Part shown: one piece after another, positions 18,532-27,309 of the stretch | How the letters are laid out: every line of letters begins with the position of its first letter | Numbering within the stretch: the first letter of the stretch is position 1 | Assembly (NCBI GenBank): GCA_964631835.1 | Contig: CAZWAD010000010.1 | Location: 1 to 64,000, forward strand | Reading direction: 5' to 3' | Length of the DNA: 64,000 bases | DNA from: Bog-950 sp964631835 | GTDB taxonomy: Bacteria; Bacteroidota; Bacteroidia; Chitinophagales; LD1 | Notes under the pieces: model-generated | What the model saw: the letters and a program-made list of their open reading frames with translations, nothing else | The model's database searches: none | Told to the model about the DNA's origin: nothing | Position numbers and translations under genes: made by a program

Positions 18532-18810
18532 CTCATATCTTTGGACAAAGATTTCATATCTTTAGACAAAGAACTCATATCTTTGGACAAAGATTTAATA
18601 TCTTTAGACAAAGAACTCATATCTTTGAACAAAGAATTCATATCTTTGGATAAAAAATTCATATCTTTGGATAAAGAACTCATATCTTTTGACAAAGAAC
18701 TTATATCTTTGGATAAAGAACTCATATCTTTTGACAAAGAACTTATATCTTTGGATAAAGATTACAATTCTTTTACTAAAGATAAGACATCTTTATAAAA
18801 AGATGTCTTA
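18532..18810 (+). repeat. 21-nt tandem repeat array 3 (13 units)
   Basis: Thirteen units anchored on TCTTT start at 18538 and recur exactly every 21 nt to 18790. The typical unit is TCTTTGGACAAAG followed by an 8-nt AT-rich tail such as AACTCATA. Variation is mostly GGAC/GGAT/AGAC/TGAC and the tail. The last two units fold into a perfect hairpin (next feature), and the orphan gene at 18836 follows. Two frames are open through the array, giving heptads like SLDKELI, but I do not believe they are genes. Confidence 0.95.
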
Positions 18811-18815
18811 TCTTT
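18778..18815 (+). promoter_or_regulatory. 17-bp perfect hairpin at the end of array 3
   Basis: AAAGATAAGACATCTTT (18778-18794) and its exact reverse complement (18799-18815) are separated by only four bases. The hairpin ends 20 nt before the ATG at 18836. It could act as a terminator, a processing site or a translation control for the orphan gene. There is no clear Shine-Dalgarno sequence in the 20-nt gap, which is usual for Bacteroidota. Confidence 0.7.
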
Positions 18816-18835
18816 GTTTAAAAATATGATACCTT

Positions 18836-19255
18836 ATGTCAAAGAAGACCGTCCGCATTACAATTCCCGTTGACCGGGTTAAGAAACTTTCTGAATTGGT
18901 GGAAGGAGTATGGAACCAACATGTAAGTCTGGGAGCCTCCAGCCCGTTGGTTGGCAACACAGTAATAAACATGACCCGCTACGAGGAGTTGATGAACGAG
19001 GCGCTTGAAAAAAGGAAGAGGGCGCTTGAGTTACATGCCGAGGCCGAAGCGCTGATGCATCGTTCGCGGATGGCTTTCGGTATTGCTGTCGGGCAAAAAA
19101 TAACCACACCCGATACTTTGTATCACCTGCTCAATAACATCAAGCACTTTTTGCTGGTTAAGCATGCCGGAGAGGAAGAATCGCTGAACCCATGGGGTTT
19201 TGATGTAATAATCGGCACCTCGAGCGTAGGCGCTAAGAAAAAGAAGAAAGGCTGA
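18836..19255 (+). CDS. Orphan small protein downstream of a 21-nt array
   Basis: A 139-aa soluble protein. It starts KKTVRITIPVDRVKKLSELVEGV, has a Glu/Ala/Arg-rich helical stretch (about 45-80), a conserved-looking NPWGFDVIIGTSS segment (about 118-130) and a basic tail AKKKKKG. There is no signal peptide or known motif. From memory it resembles small multicopy hypothetical proteins of Bacteroidota, but I cannot name a family. It sits 20 nt after the array-3 hairpin, in the same orientation. Confidence 0.75.
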   Translation: MSKKTVRITIPVDRVKKLSELVEGVWNQHVSLGASSPLVGNTVINMTRYEELMNEALEKRKRALELHAEAEALMHRSRMAFGIAVGQKITTPDTLYHLLNNIKHFLLVKHAGEEESLNPWGFDVIIGTSSVGAKKKKKG

Positions 19256-19324
19256 CAGCGCGCGTCAAACAGGTTTTGAAGCTGAGGGCTTTCAGAGTTT
19301 CAGCAACTGGCGAATACCGCACAA

Positions 19325-20929
19325 TTACCGGGCTACACTTACACTGCGCTTTTCGCGGATAACGGTAACCTTTACCTGCCCGGGATAAGTCATTTCCTTT
19401 TCAATCTTCTGCGATATGGTAAATGAAAGCTCCTCGCTTTTTTTGTCGTCCATTTTATCGGCTTCAACAATTACTCGAAGCTCCCTGCCTGCCTGTATGG
19501 CGTAAGCTTTGTCAACACCATCAAAACCCTGGGCGAGGGCTTCGAGGTCTTTGATACGCTGCAGGTAGCCTTCCATAATTTCTCTGCGGGCGCCCGGCCG
19601 CGCACCGGAAATAGAGTCGCAGGCTTGTATAATGGGCGAAATGACATATTTCATTTCCATTTCATCGTGGTGGGCGCCAACAGCATTTACAATAGCGGGG
19701 TGCTCGCCATATTTTTCACACAGTTTTGCTCCGAGCAGGGCGTGCGAAAGCTCGCTTTCTTCATCGGGCACTTTGCCTATGTCGTGCAGAAGTCCTGCGC
19801 GCTTTGCAAGCTTAGGGTTCAAACCAAGTTCAGCCGCCATAGTGGCGCACAGGTTGGCTACCTCGCGGCTGTGCTGCAAAAGATTTTGACCATACGAAGA
19901 ACGGAAACGCATACGTCCTACAAAGCGGGTAAGTTCTTTATGAAGCCCCTGGATGCCGAGGTCAATAACAGTGCGTTCGCCAATTTCAAGAATATGTTCG
20001 TCAAGCTGCTTTTTGATTTTAATCACCACCTCTTCAATACGGGCGGGGTGAATTCTTCCATCGGCAACCAGGCGCTGAAGCGCAAGGCGGGCGATTTCTC
20101 TTCGAATGGGGTCGTAACCTGAAATGATAATGGCTTCGGGGGTATCGTCCACCACAAACTCGCAGCCGGTAGCGGTTTCCAGTGCGCGGATGTTCCTGCC
20201 TTCGCGGCCGATGATTTGGCCTTTTTGCTCATCGTTGTCGAGGTTGAAAACCGAAACGGTATTTTCAATAGCATTTTCAGCAGCCGTACGCTGAATGGTT
20301 TGAATAACAATCTTTTTTGCTTCCTTGTTTGCCTTTGCTTTTGCATCGTCAATTAAAGCTTTGGTGGTGCTAAGCGCTTCGGCTTCGGCTTCTTGTTTAA
20401 GCGTAGCGAGCAGTTCTTTCTTCGCATCATCTTTTGAAAGGCTGCTGATTTGCTCCAGTTTGGTTACGAAGATGTCGTGGCTGGCTTTAAGCTGCTGGTT
20501 TTTGGAGTTTACCAGTTCGAGCTGCTTGTTCAGGTTTTCTTTCAGGTGGTCAATTTCCTTTTCCTTTTTAGAAACCTCGGCATTGCGCTGAGCTACCTCG
20601 TTCTGCATTTGTTTCACATGGGTTTCTTTTTCAACCGCACGCTTGTTGCGTTCAGCCACTTCGGCTTCGTGCTTGCTTTTCAGCTGAATGAAGTGGTCTT
20701 TAGCCTGAAGTTCTTTATCGCGCTTGTTGTTTTCGGCATTGCGTTTGGCATCGGCTAAAAGTTTATCGGCTGTGGCTTGTGCTTCGGCAAGTTTTTTTGA
20801 AACTTCTTCCTGCGCTTTCTTTTCAATATCAACGTTAGCCTGCTTGGTCATTATTCTGCCAATGAACAAGCCGCCTATTAACGCTGAAATAGTAGCGGCA
20901 ACAAGTATGATGACGGTGGTAATCTCCAT
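19325..20929 (-). CDS. rny: Ribonuclease Y
   Basis: A 534-aa membrane-anchored endoribonuclease that starts mRNA decay. It has an N-terminal transmembrane helix (about 5-25), a long Lys/Glu/Ala-rich coiled coil (about 30-200), a KH domain with GREGRNIRALE (about 230-280) and an HD domain with the metal-binding pair H382-D383 in LLHDIGKV. Length and order match the family. It is the last gene of the leftward pheT / coiled-coil / zapA / rny set. Confidence 0.95.
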   Translation of the reverse strand: MEITTVIILVAATISALIGGLFIGRIMTKQANVDIEKKAQEEVSKKLAEAQATADKLLADAKRNAENNKRDKELQAKDHFIQLKSKHEAEVAERNKRAVEKETHVKQMQNEVAQRNAEVSKKEKEIDHLKENLNKQLELVNSKNQQLKASHDIFVTKLEQISSLSKDDAKKELLATLKQEAEAEALSTTKALIDDAKAKANKEAKKIVIQTIQRTAAENAIENTVSVFNLDNDEQKGQIIGREGRNIRALETATGCEFVVDDTPEAIIISGYDPIRREIARLALQRLVADGRIHPARIEEVVIKIKKQLDEHILEIGERTVIDLGIQGLHKELTRFVGRMRFRSSYGQNLLQHSREVANLCATMAAELGLNPKLAKRAGLLHDIGKVPDEESELSHALLGAKLCEKYGEHPAIVNAVGAHHDEMEMKYVISPIIQACDSISGARPGARREIMEGYLQRIKDLEALAQGFDGVDKAYAIQAGRELRVIVEADKMDDKKSEELSFTISQKIEKEMTYPGQVKVTVIREKRSVSVAR

Positions 20930-21052
20930 AAGGGTGGTTTATTTATGATAAATAGTTTACGTTTCGCGGTTCACGGCAAATGCAAAAACTTATTGCTGCT
21001 GTGAATTTAGAATCAGAAACAAATACAGCGGAGAGTAAAAGGGAAGATATAT

Positions 21053-21349
21053 TTAAAAGCCCGAAAGCGCTGCTTCAAGCTGGTTTATTTTTTCTTCGAG
21101 CAAACGGTTATCGTTTTGTTCCGCCTCCTGAGAAGTTACGCGCTCCACGGCAAAATTGAGCAGGCACATCGCTATGTAGTCCTGCTTGTCTTTGCCATCA
21201 TACAGGGTCTGGTACTCCTTTATTTTGTCGTTTACCAGTTTTACTGCTTCACGCACTTTTCCTTCATCGCTTTTGGTCACCTTTAAGGGGTAGAGCCTTT
21301 CCGCAATCAAAACGTTGATACTAACCGTTTCGCTTTTACCTCTCGTCAT
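21053..21349 (-). CDS. zapA: Cell division protein ZapA
   Basis: A 98-aa protein with the ZapA layout. An N-terminal globular part (SINVLIAERLYPLKV) is followed by KLVNDKIKEYQTLYDGKDKQDYIAMCLLNFAVE and a coiled-coil C-terminus. ZapA binds FtsZ and bundles protofilaments at the division ring. The start overlaps the stop of the preceding coiled-coil gene by one nucleotide, so the two are translationally coupled. Confidence 0.87.
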   Translation of the reverse strand: MTRGKSETVSINVLIAERLYPLKVTKSDEGKVREAVKLVNDKIKEYQTLYDGKDKQDYIAMCLLNFAVERVTSQEAEQNDNRLLEEKINQLEAALSGF

Positions 21350-21651
21350 TAGTCATTGAGCATTTTAATACAATGGTCAATTTCTTTGATGTATTCGTTA
21401 ATTTTTCTTTTCAGCTCTGCCGACTGGTTGTTATCGCCATTAGCAGAACTGATATTTCGCGCTAACTTAATTATTTTAATCTGATTGTTAAGCTCATCGT
21501 TTTTTCTTGCTTCATCTTCGAGCAAACCCTTCAGTGTTTTTATTTCACCGGCAAGGTTTTCGTTCTTTAAAACCAGCTTGTGGTTTTGCTCAATCAGGTG
21601 GAGAGTCTTCTTCCGTATGCTGTCTAACTTTTGGGTGAGCGGTTTATGCAT
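21349..21651 (-). CDS. Coiled-coil protein upstream of zapA
   Basis: A 100-aa protein, almost wholly coiled coil (heptads through about 10-95). It lies 3 nt after pheT and overlaps zapA by one nucleotide. The position suggests a division-related partner (ZapB-like in architecture), but sequence alone does not show this. Function unknown. Confidence 0.75.
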   Translation of the reverse strand: MHKPLTQKLDSIRKKTLHLIEQNHKLVLKNENLAGEIKTLKGLLEDEARKNDELNNQIKIIKLARNISSANGDNNQSAELKRKINEYIKEIDHCIKMLND

Positions 21652-21654
21652 GGG

Positions 21655-24081
21655 TTATGATTTTCGGATAACGGCTCCCAGTTCGCTTTCAAATTTATTC
21701 ATTAAGCGATTCATTATTTTCTCAATTTCCTCATCGGTAAGTGTTTTCCCGGGATTCTGAAAAACAAAGCTAACGGCATAGCTTTTCCTGCCCTTCTCTA
21801 TTTTATCGCCTTTGTAAACATCGAAAAGAGAAATCTCCTGCAATATTTTTTTCGATTCGGCTTTTGCAATTTTTTCAATGGCTTCAAATTTCATGTCTTC
21901 ACTTACAAGCATAGCCAGGTCGCGGTGGACCGAAGGAAATTTGGGAAGTTCAGTAAAAGAAACTTTAGAGTATTGCGATTTGTCGAGCAGGTAGTTCCAG
22001 TTCAGGTCGGCATAGTACACTTCGTTCTTAATGTCAAACTGAGAAAGAAGTTTCGCGTCAACTTTTGCCAAACCCGCAACAACTTCTCCTTCGTTTTTCA
22101 AATGCAAGCCGAATTGGTAAGGATAAATTTCGAAATATTCATTTTCAAAAGAAGAATGTCCGAGTCGGTTGAGAGTATTATTTACCAAAGATTTTAAATG
22201 ATAGAAGTTATACTTCTCCCCTTTCGCCAGCCAGTTATCCGGAAAAGTTTTGCCGGTAAGCCAAAGCGATAAATGAAGCTGTTCTTCAAATTTATCTCCT
22301 GCCTTATGATAAGTTTTCCCGAATTCATAAAACCGCAAATCGGAATGTTTGCGGTTTTGGTTGTAGGCAATTACTTCCAGACCCGAATACATGATATTAG
22401 TCCTGAGCGAATCCAGTTCGGCAGTTTGGCTGTTGAGCAGTTTGATTTGCTCGTTCCTCAACCGCTCCTGTTGCTCAAATGTTGACCGGGTAACAGAGTT
22501 GGTGGTTATTTCATTAAGCCCATAACCGGTCAGCATATTGGCAACAGTATTCTCCAGCTTCTGTGCATCAACTTTCGGGCTGTATGACAAACTCGCATTC
22601 ACTTTTTGCGGGAGCGAAAAACTGTTGTAGCCATAAACGCGAATAATTTCTTCAACAATATCGGCTTCGCGCTTTACATCGGTTTTGAAAGCGGGGACAA
22701 AAAGATGAATAATCTCATCCTCTTCTTTTTCAATTTTTATTTCGAGATGAGCGAGGATTGCTTTGATGGTTTTTTTGTCTATTTCGAAACCTGCAAGCTT
22801 GAGCATCCGGTTGTATGAAACAGGAAACCTCCAGCCCTCAACCGGATTGGGATAAACGTCAACAACCTCTGAAGAAACTTCACCGCCACAGATTTCGCAT
22901 ATCAGCAGCGAAGCTCTTTTCAAAGCTTCGATGGTAATATCCGGGTCTGTTCCTTTTTCAAAATGAGTAGCTGCATCCGTTCGCAGATTATGCCGCGCTG
23001 CTGTTCTGCGAATTCCGGTGGAAGAAAAATATGCGCTTTCCAGGAAAATATTTTTGGTGGAAGAAGTAACTCCGCTTTCGGCTCCGCCAAACACCCCGGC
23101 AATGCACATGCCTCTTTCGGAATCGCAAATCATCAAATCATCAGCGCTTACCTTTATTTCTTTTTCATCCAGCGTTTTGAAAGCAGTTCCTTCTTTCAGT
23201 TTCTGAACAATCACTTTTCCTCCTCGTATTTTATCTGCATCAAAAGCGTGAAGCGGCTGACCGTATTCGTGCAAAACAAAATTGGTAATGTCAACTACAT
23301 TGTTGATAGGTCTCAACCCGATAGCTTTAAGTTTGTTCTTCAACCAATCCGGTGATTCACCAACTTTAACGTTGGAAATAGTAACACCGGAATATCGCTG
23401 ACAAGCCTCACTATCGCGCACTTCCACCTCAACTTTGAACTTTGAACTTTGAACTTTGAACTTTGAAACATCCGGTTTAGTAAAAGTTACTTTCGAATTA
23501 TAAGCGACATTAAGGGCAGCTGCAACATCACGCGCTACTCCAATATGCGAATTAGCATCGCCCCGGTTAGGAGTCAATCCTATTTCAACAACATAATCTT
23601 TTTCAACTTTGAAATAATCTGCGGCTTTCATTCCTACTTTAGCATCACCGTTGAGCACCATGATGCCCGCATGGCTATCACTCAGTCCAATTTCATCTTC
23701 AGCGCAAATCATTCCGAAGCTTTCCACTCCGCGAATTTTTGCCTTTTTAATCTGAAGTTTTTCTCCGGCTGCCGGATATAAAGTTGAACCGACTAAAGCC
23801 ACCACCACTTTTTGCCCCGCAGCCACATTCGGTGCACCGCAAACAATTTGCAGCAATTCGTTTCCTACATCCACTTTTGTAACCGTAAGTTTATCGGCAT
23901 CAGGGTGTTTGGAGCATTCTTTCACTTCACCAATAACAACACTTTCCAACCCACCCTGTATAGTTTCAAACGGAGTAATATCTTCTACCTCAAGCCCTAC
24001 ACCGGTAAGCACCTCACCTAAATCTTTCGGGGCGAGATTAAAATCCACATAATTCTTCAGCCAGTTGTAAGAAATCTTCAT
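21655..24081 (-). CDS. pheT: Phenylalanyl-tRNA synthetase beta subunit
   Basis: An 808-aa subunit that forms an alpha2beta2 enzyme with PheS, not in this window. Domains in order: B1, the EMAP-type tRNA-binding fold (about 40-150, with KHPDADKLTVTKVDVG), B3/B4 editing domain (about 215-395), B5 (about 405-480), the catalytic-like core, and the C-terminal FDX-ACB anticodon domain (about 715-808). Five copies of a 7-nt repeat (23431-23465) encode a KFKVQSS-type segment at about residues 206-217, at the edge of the B3/B4 domain. Confidence 0.96.
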   Translation of the reverse strand: MKISYNWLKNYVDFNLAPKDLGEVLTGVGLEVEDITPFETIQGGLESVVIGEVKECSKHPDADKLTVTKVDVGNELLQIVCGAPNVAAGQKVVVALVGSTLYPAAGEKLQIKKAKIRGVESFGMICAEDEIGLSDSHAGIMVLNGDAKVGMKAADYFKVEKDYVVEIGLTPNRGDANSHIGVARDVAAALNVAYNSKVTFTKPDVSKFKVQSSKFKVEVEVRDSEACQRYSGVTISNVKVGESPDWLKNKLKAIGLRPINNVVDITNFVLHEYGQPLHAFDADKIRGGKVIVQKLKEGTAFKTLDEKEIKVSADDLMICDSERGMCIAGVFGGAESGVTSSTKNIFLESAYFSSTGIRRTAARHNLRTDAATHFEKGTDPDITIEALKRASLLICEICGGEVSSEVVDVYPNPVEGWRFPVSYNRMLKLAGFEIDKKTIKAILAHLEIKIEKEEDEIIHLFVPAFKTDVKREADIVEEIIRVYGYNSFSLPQKVNASLSYSPKVDAQKLENTVANMLTGYGLNEITTNSVTRSTFEQQERLRNEQIKLLNSQTAELDSLRTNIMYSGLEVIAYNQNRKHSDLRFYEFGKTYHKAGDKFEEQLHLSLWLTGKTFPDNWLAKGEKYNFYHLKSLVNNTLNRLGHSSFENEYFEIYPYQFGLHLKNEGEVVAGLAKVDAKLLSQFDIKNEVYYADLNWNYLLDKSQYSKVSFTELPKFPSVHRDLAMLVSEDMKFEAIEKIAKAESKKILQEISLFDVYKGDKIEKGRKSYAVSFVFQNPGKTLTDEEIEKIMNRLMNKFESELGAVIRKS
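23431..23465. repeat. 7-nt tandem repeat (AACTTTG)5 inside pheT
   Basis: Five perfect heptamers, 35 nt, lie within the coding sequence. On the coding strand they read as a K/F/V/Q/S-rich stretch between structured domains. The frame is intact on both sides. Confidence 0.92.
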
Positions 24082-24138
24082 GCAAAAGCAAATCTAAAAA
24101 TTAGACGGTAAGCAAATTAGCGGGCAGTATGCAGAGAG

Positions 24139-24999
24139 TTATTCAATATCAACTTCTTTGCCTTGGTAGACATATTTCGAGTTTTCAAACTCGTGCACAT
24201 AAGCAAGTATGTGCATGTTCTCGGGCTTCCACTTTGCGGCTAAAGTTGTTTTGTAAACTTTTCGCACCACTCTCCCTGCCTCGCGCGTTTGGTCAATCAG
24301 GTCACCCCGAATATCAGAAACAAAAGCGCGCTGAACATCATTATGGGTGTAAAAGGTATCAATCACTGAACCATTTAGCTGTGCGGAAATAATATTGCTT
24401 TCACTCAACAAAACAGTCAGTTTGTTCTTTTCAGCAACGTTTTCTGTGTAGTGTAACTCCACAGTAATGGTCAGTTCGCGGTTTGAAGAATTATAATTTT
24501 TATCGAGAACAATATTTACTGGTGTGGTGAGCAAAAGCTGCGCAGTGGTATTAGTTGCCCAAACATTCCTGTCAAAAAGAACGCTGTTTGCATTGAAAGG
24601 AATGCGATTGATGGCTGCCACAGGTTCAAAACCTCGTTGTCCTAGTTCATCAAACAAGGTTTGGGCATCGTTATTTTCAAAAGTATCGGTGCTGAATTCG
24701 TAATGGTAGCCCAAAGAATTTACCGGATGAAAACTCACCGAAAATGCTCTGCCGGGGTTAGCTGTTTTAATAGCAGCTAATGTTTGATGACCTTGGGGGC
24801 AATTTGGACAGCGGACACCGGTAAACTCCTCAAGAATTACATTTTTTAATTCGGGGCTGGCAACCGGAGACTCAATGTAAGTGGTATCGGAAATAACGTT
24901 TTGGTTATTTTTTAAGTTAATGTCAGGACCTACTTCTTTACAGGAAGGCAATAGGCAATAGGCAATAGGCAATAGGCAATAAAAAAACAGGTTTCTCAT
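24139..24999 (-). CDS. Omp28-type lipoprotein with thioredoxin-like CxxC
   Basis: A 286-aa lipoprotein with lipobox LPSC (Cys20). Its mature part carries EEFTGVRCPNCPQGHQ, a CxxC motif (C64, C67) typical of the Omp28/thioredoxin-like family of Bacteroidota. It is probably exposed on the outer membrane. The hydrophobic core of its signal peptide (YCLLPIAYCLLP) is encoded by five copies of a 7-nt repeat, so gain or loss of one copy would shift the frame. It lies downstream of a DUF6029 barrel gene and near a TlpA-like gene, suggesting an envelope redox or assembly group. Confidence 0.85.
   Translation of the reverse strand: MRNLFFYCLLPIAYCLLPSCKEVGPDINLKNNQNVISDTTYIESPVASPELKNVILEEFTGVRCPNCPQGHQTLAAIKTANPGRAFSVSFHPVNSLGYHYEFSTDTFENNDAQTLFDELGQRGFEPVAAINRIPFNANSVLFDRNVWATNTTAQLLLTTPVNIVLDKNYNSSNRELTITVELHYTENVAEKNKLTVLLSESNIISAQLNGSVIDTFYTHNDVQRAFVSDIRGDLIDQTREAGRVVRKVYKTTLAAKWKPENMHILAYVHEFENSKYVYQGKEVDIE
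24946..24980. repeat. 7-nt tandem repeat (AGGCAAT)5 in a lipoprotein signal peptide
   Basis: Five perfect heptamers begin 19 nt after the start codon of the Omp28-type lipoprotein, on the coding strand. Five units give the in-frame state; four or six units would truncate the protein. Confidence 0.93.
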
Positions 25000-25017
25000 G
25001 TGTAATACTTCCTCATT

Positions 25018-26655
25018 TTAAAATGTTGAGTTAACTCCTATTCGCACACCGCTGAAAGCCGGCTCAATTCGGCAAACCCCACCGGTACAAACAATTCCTT
25101 CCACTTGTTTCACATAAGCAATGGTAAACCGGTTTGCGCCAATAGTATAGCCTGCAAAAACAGAGTAATAATGATTCGCATTCGCATTGATTTCGGGATT
25201 CGGGTCGAAGTTCCACATATCTGAAACAGCAAACGAGAAATGCGGGGAGAAATTGTATTCCATCAAACCATAAATCCATTGCCCGTAATCTTTCTTCACA
25301 TGCTGATACTGAAACTCCCAGCGCAGCGAATGTTTCTTATTGATTTTATAAGTGATTTCAGCAATGGGGGTGTATGCATCCACATCATGAGCGCCTTCTT
25401 TGCGGTAAATAAATTTGTTGTACCTCGCATAATGAAAACCCAGTTCCAGTTCAACCGTCTTCGACAACTTGAAAAATGAATTGAAATATCCTTCCCCGAA
25501 AAATGTTTCATCAACCGGGTTATACTTCTTCAAGATAAAATCGCGGATATAGGAGCCCTGGAAGGTAAAATTCATTTTGCGATTTGGCGAGTAAGTTACT
25601 TCTGCACCGAAAGCGAGTTCGCGGTTTTCGAGTGACTGGGTAAAATAACGGGCTGGAAGCCGCAATGAATTTTGACGCGATACCGGTGCAAGAAAATTCA
25701 ACATGCCATCAAACAATGCTTCGGTGGGATTGGGCGAAGTGTGCATATAAAAATTCTCGGTACGCTTGAATTGCAGTGTAATACCTATTCCCTTGCTGGA
25801 ATAATTCAGCGTGGTAAACACACAGTTTCCTGCCGAGTTAATAAGCGTGTCTTTCGCATCGCGTATCTGGTCTTTCTTAATGGCTTCAGTAGTTTTATAT
25901 GCACCCTCTACATACCAGCTAAAGCCACCAGTTGTTAACGTGTGGTAAACGGTAGCCGCATAAGTATTGAACTTAGGAACAAACCTTCCTATTGTATCAT
26001 AACTTTCAATAGTGGAAACAACGAGGTTCATATTTTCCCTGTCCATGCTGCGATTTACCACCCCAACTCCCGGCTGAAAAGTTGCCTTATGGTTTTTAGT
26101 AGTAAAATTTCCCTCTGCATTAAAGCCGAGTACCAGCGGCTTCTGAATGCTAAACTTCAATTTCTGTGCACCGGCAAATGCCTTCAGCTTTACTTTGTTC
26201 TTTATGTTATAGTCCACTCGGGCTCCAAGCAACGCATTGTCAATTCCAAGCGCACGCTCTTCGTAGGTGCGGAAAATAATTCCGCTGCCTATTTGGTCGT
26301 AGATGTAACCGCCCATAATCGTGAAGTCTTTTATCTTCTTGCGGATAAAGAAATTACCTACCCCCACACCGGTATAGGGTGAAGTGGGAACGCGCAGAAT
26401 TGAGTTATAAAAGAAATCAACCCTCACTCCGGCTTCCAGCTCAAACTTTTCGTTGGTGTAATTCAGGTTAAGCCAGTTATCGGTTCCTACTTTCAGGTTG
26501 TCGTAATGCGGCATGTTGAAAGCGCCAATCTTTTCATCGCGAATAAAAAAGTTGACGTTGTTTTGATACGAACCCGAGAAATAACCCCACTGGCTGTAGG
26601 AACCTGTAAATAACAAAACAAAAAATAGCGTTAAAAAGATGTTAAGTTTTCGCAT
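25018..26655 (-). CDS. DUF6029 family outer-membrane protein
   Basis: A 545-aa exported protein with signal peptide MRKLNIFLTLFFVLLFTGSYSQ (about 1-22). Beta-strand-rich sequence follows with periodic aromatic residues, ending GVRIGVNSTF. It matches Bacteroidota DUF6029 proteins, predicted barrels of unknown role. I chose the ATG at 26655; the upstream extension to 26727 would put 24 non-signal residues before it. It probably forms a transcript with the Omp28-type gene 18 nt downstream. Confidence 0.82.
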   Translation of the reverse strand: MRKLNIFLTLFFVLLFTGSYSQWGYFSGSYQNNVNFFIRDEKIGAFNMPHYDNLKVGTDNWLNLNYTNEKFELEAGVRVDFFYNSILRVPTSPYTGVGVGNFFIRKKIKDFTIMGGYIYDQIGSGIIFRTYEERALGIDNALLGARVDYNIKNKVKLKAFAGAQKLKFSIQKPLVLGFNAEGNFTTKNHKATFQPGVGVVNRSMDRENMNLVVSTIESYDTIGRFVPKFNTYAATVYHTLTTGGFSWYVEGAYKTTEAIKKDQIRDAKDTLINSAGNCVFTTLNYSSKGIGITLQFKRTENFYMHTSPNPTEALFDGMLNFLAPVSRQNSLRLPARYFTQSLENRELAFGAEVTYSPNRKMNFTFQGSYIRDFILKKYNPVDETFFGEGYFNSFFKLSKTVELELGFHYARYNKFIYRKEGAHDVDAYTPIAEITYKINKKHSLRWEFQYQHVKKDYGQWIYGLMEYNFSPHFSFAVSDMWNFDPNPEINANANHYYSVFAGYTIGANRFTIAYVKQVEGIVCTGGVCRIEPAFSGVRIGVNSTF

Positions 26656-26781
26656 GAATGCGTTTGTGTGTAAGGGCGTAAAGTTATACGAATACACATT
26701 ATTCAAAAATCGGTTTAGTTTTATCAAAGCAAATATTCTTTGGCATAAGCCTTGTCATAATCCTGAAAAATAAAAACATCC

Positions 26782-27309
26782 ATGAGCAAAATCGTTATAG
26801 CCTTTCTTTTTATAGCTTTTTCAGTATCAGCTTTAGCGCAAAGCGAAGCAAAGGGAATCGAAAAAATTCTCGGTGAAAAAACCCTCCCCTCTGTTATACT
26901 TACCGACATTAACGGTAAAAGTGTAAATGTTGCCGATTATGGAAAGAGCGGAAAGATTACCGTGTTCAGCTTTTGGGCAACGTGGTGTGTGCCTTGTAAA
27001 AAAGAGCTGACCAACATGGCTGACCTGTACGAAGAGTGGAAGAAAAAGTTCAACGTTCAGGTTGTTGCTGTATCTATTGACGACTCTCGCAACAGCACAA
27101 AAGTAAAACCTATGGTTGAAGGGCAGCGCTGGGAGTACGAAGTGCTACTCGATGTAAACCAGGATTTAAAGCGGCAAATGAATATCCAGAGTGTTCCGTT
27201 CACGGTGGTGGTAGATGCCAACGGAAAAATTGTTTACACCCATTCGGGCTATGTAGATGGCGATGAATTTATTTTGGAGGAAGAACTGGAAAAAATAGTA
27301 AAAAAATAG
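26782..27309 (+). CDS. TlpA-like periplasmic thioredoxin
   Basis: A 175-aa exported thioredoxin-fold protein with signal peptide (about 1-20) and active site WCVPC (C69, C72) in FSFWATWCVPCKKE. The cis-proline region is SVPFTVVVD. Such proteins reduce disulfides or mature cytochromes in the periplasm. It is divergent from the DUF6029/Omp28 pair, which also contains a CxxC protein, so a shared redox role is plausible. Confidence 0.88.
   Translation: MSKIVIAFLFIAFSVSALAQSEAKGIEKILGEKTLPSVILTDINGKSVNVADYGKSGKITVFSFWATWCVPCKKELTNMADLYEEWKKKFNVQVVAVSIDDSRNSTKVKPMVEGQRWEYEVLLDVNQDLKRQMNIQSVPFTVVVDANGKIVYTHSGYVDGDEFILEEELEKIVKK

Noticed and set aside
20930..21052. 6S RNA between zapA and rny
   Set aside because: zapA neighbours 6S RNA in many bacteria, but this gap is only 123 nt and I cannot see the long central-bulge hairpin.
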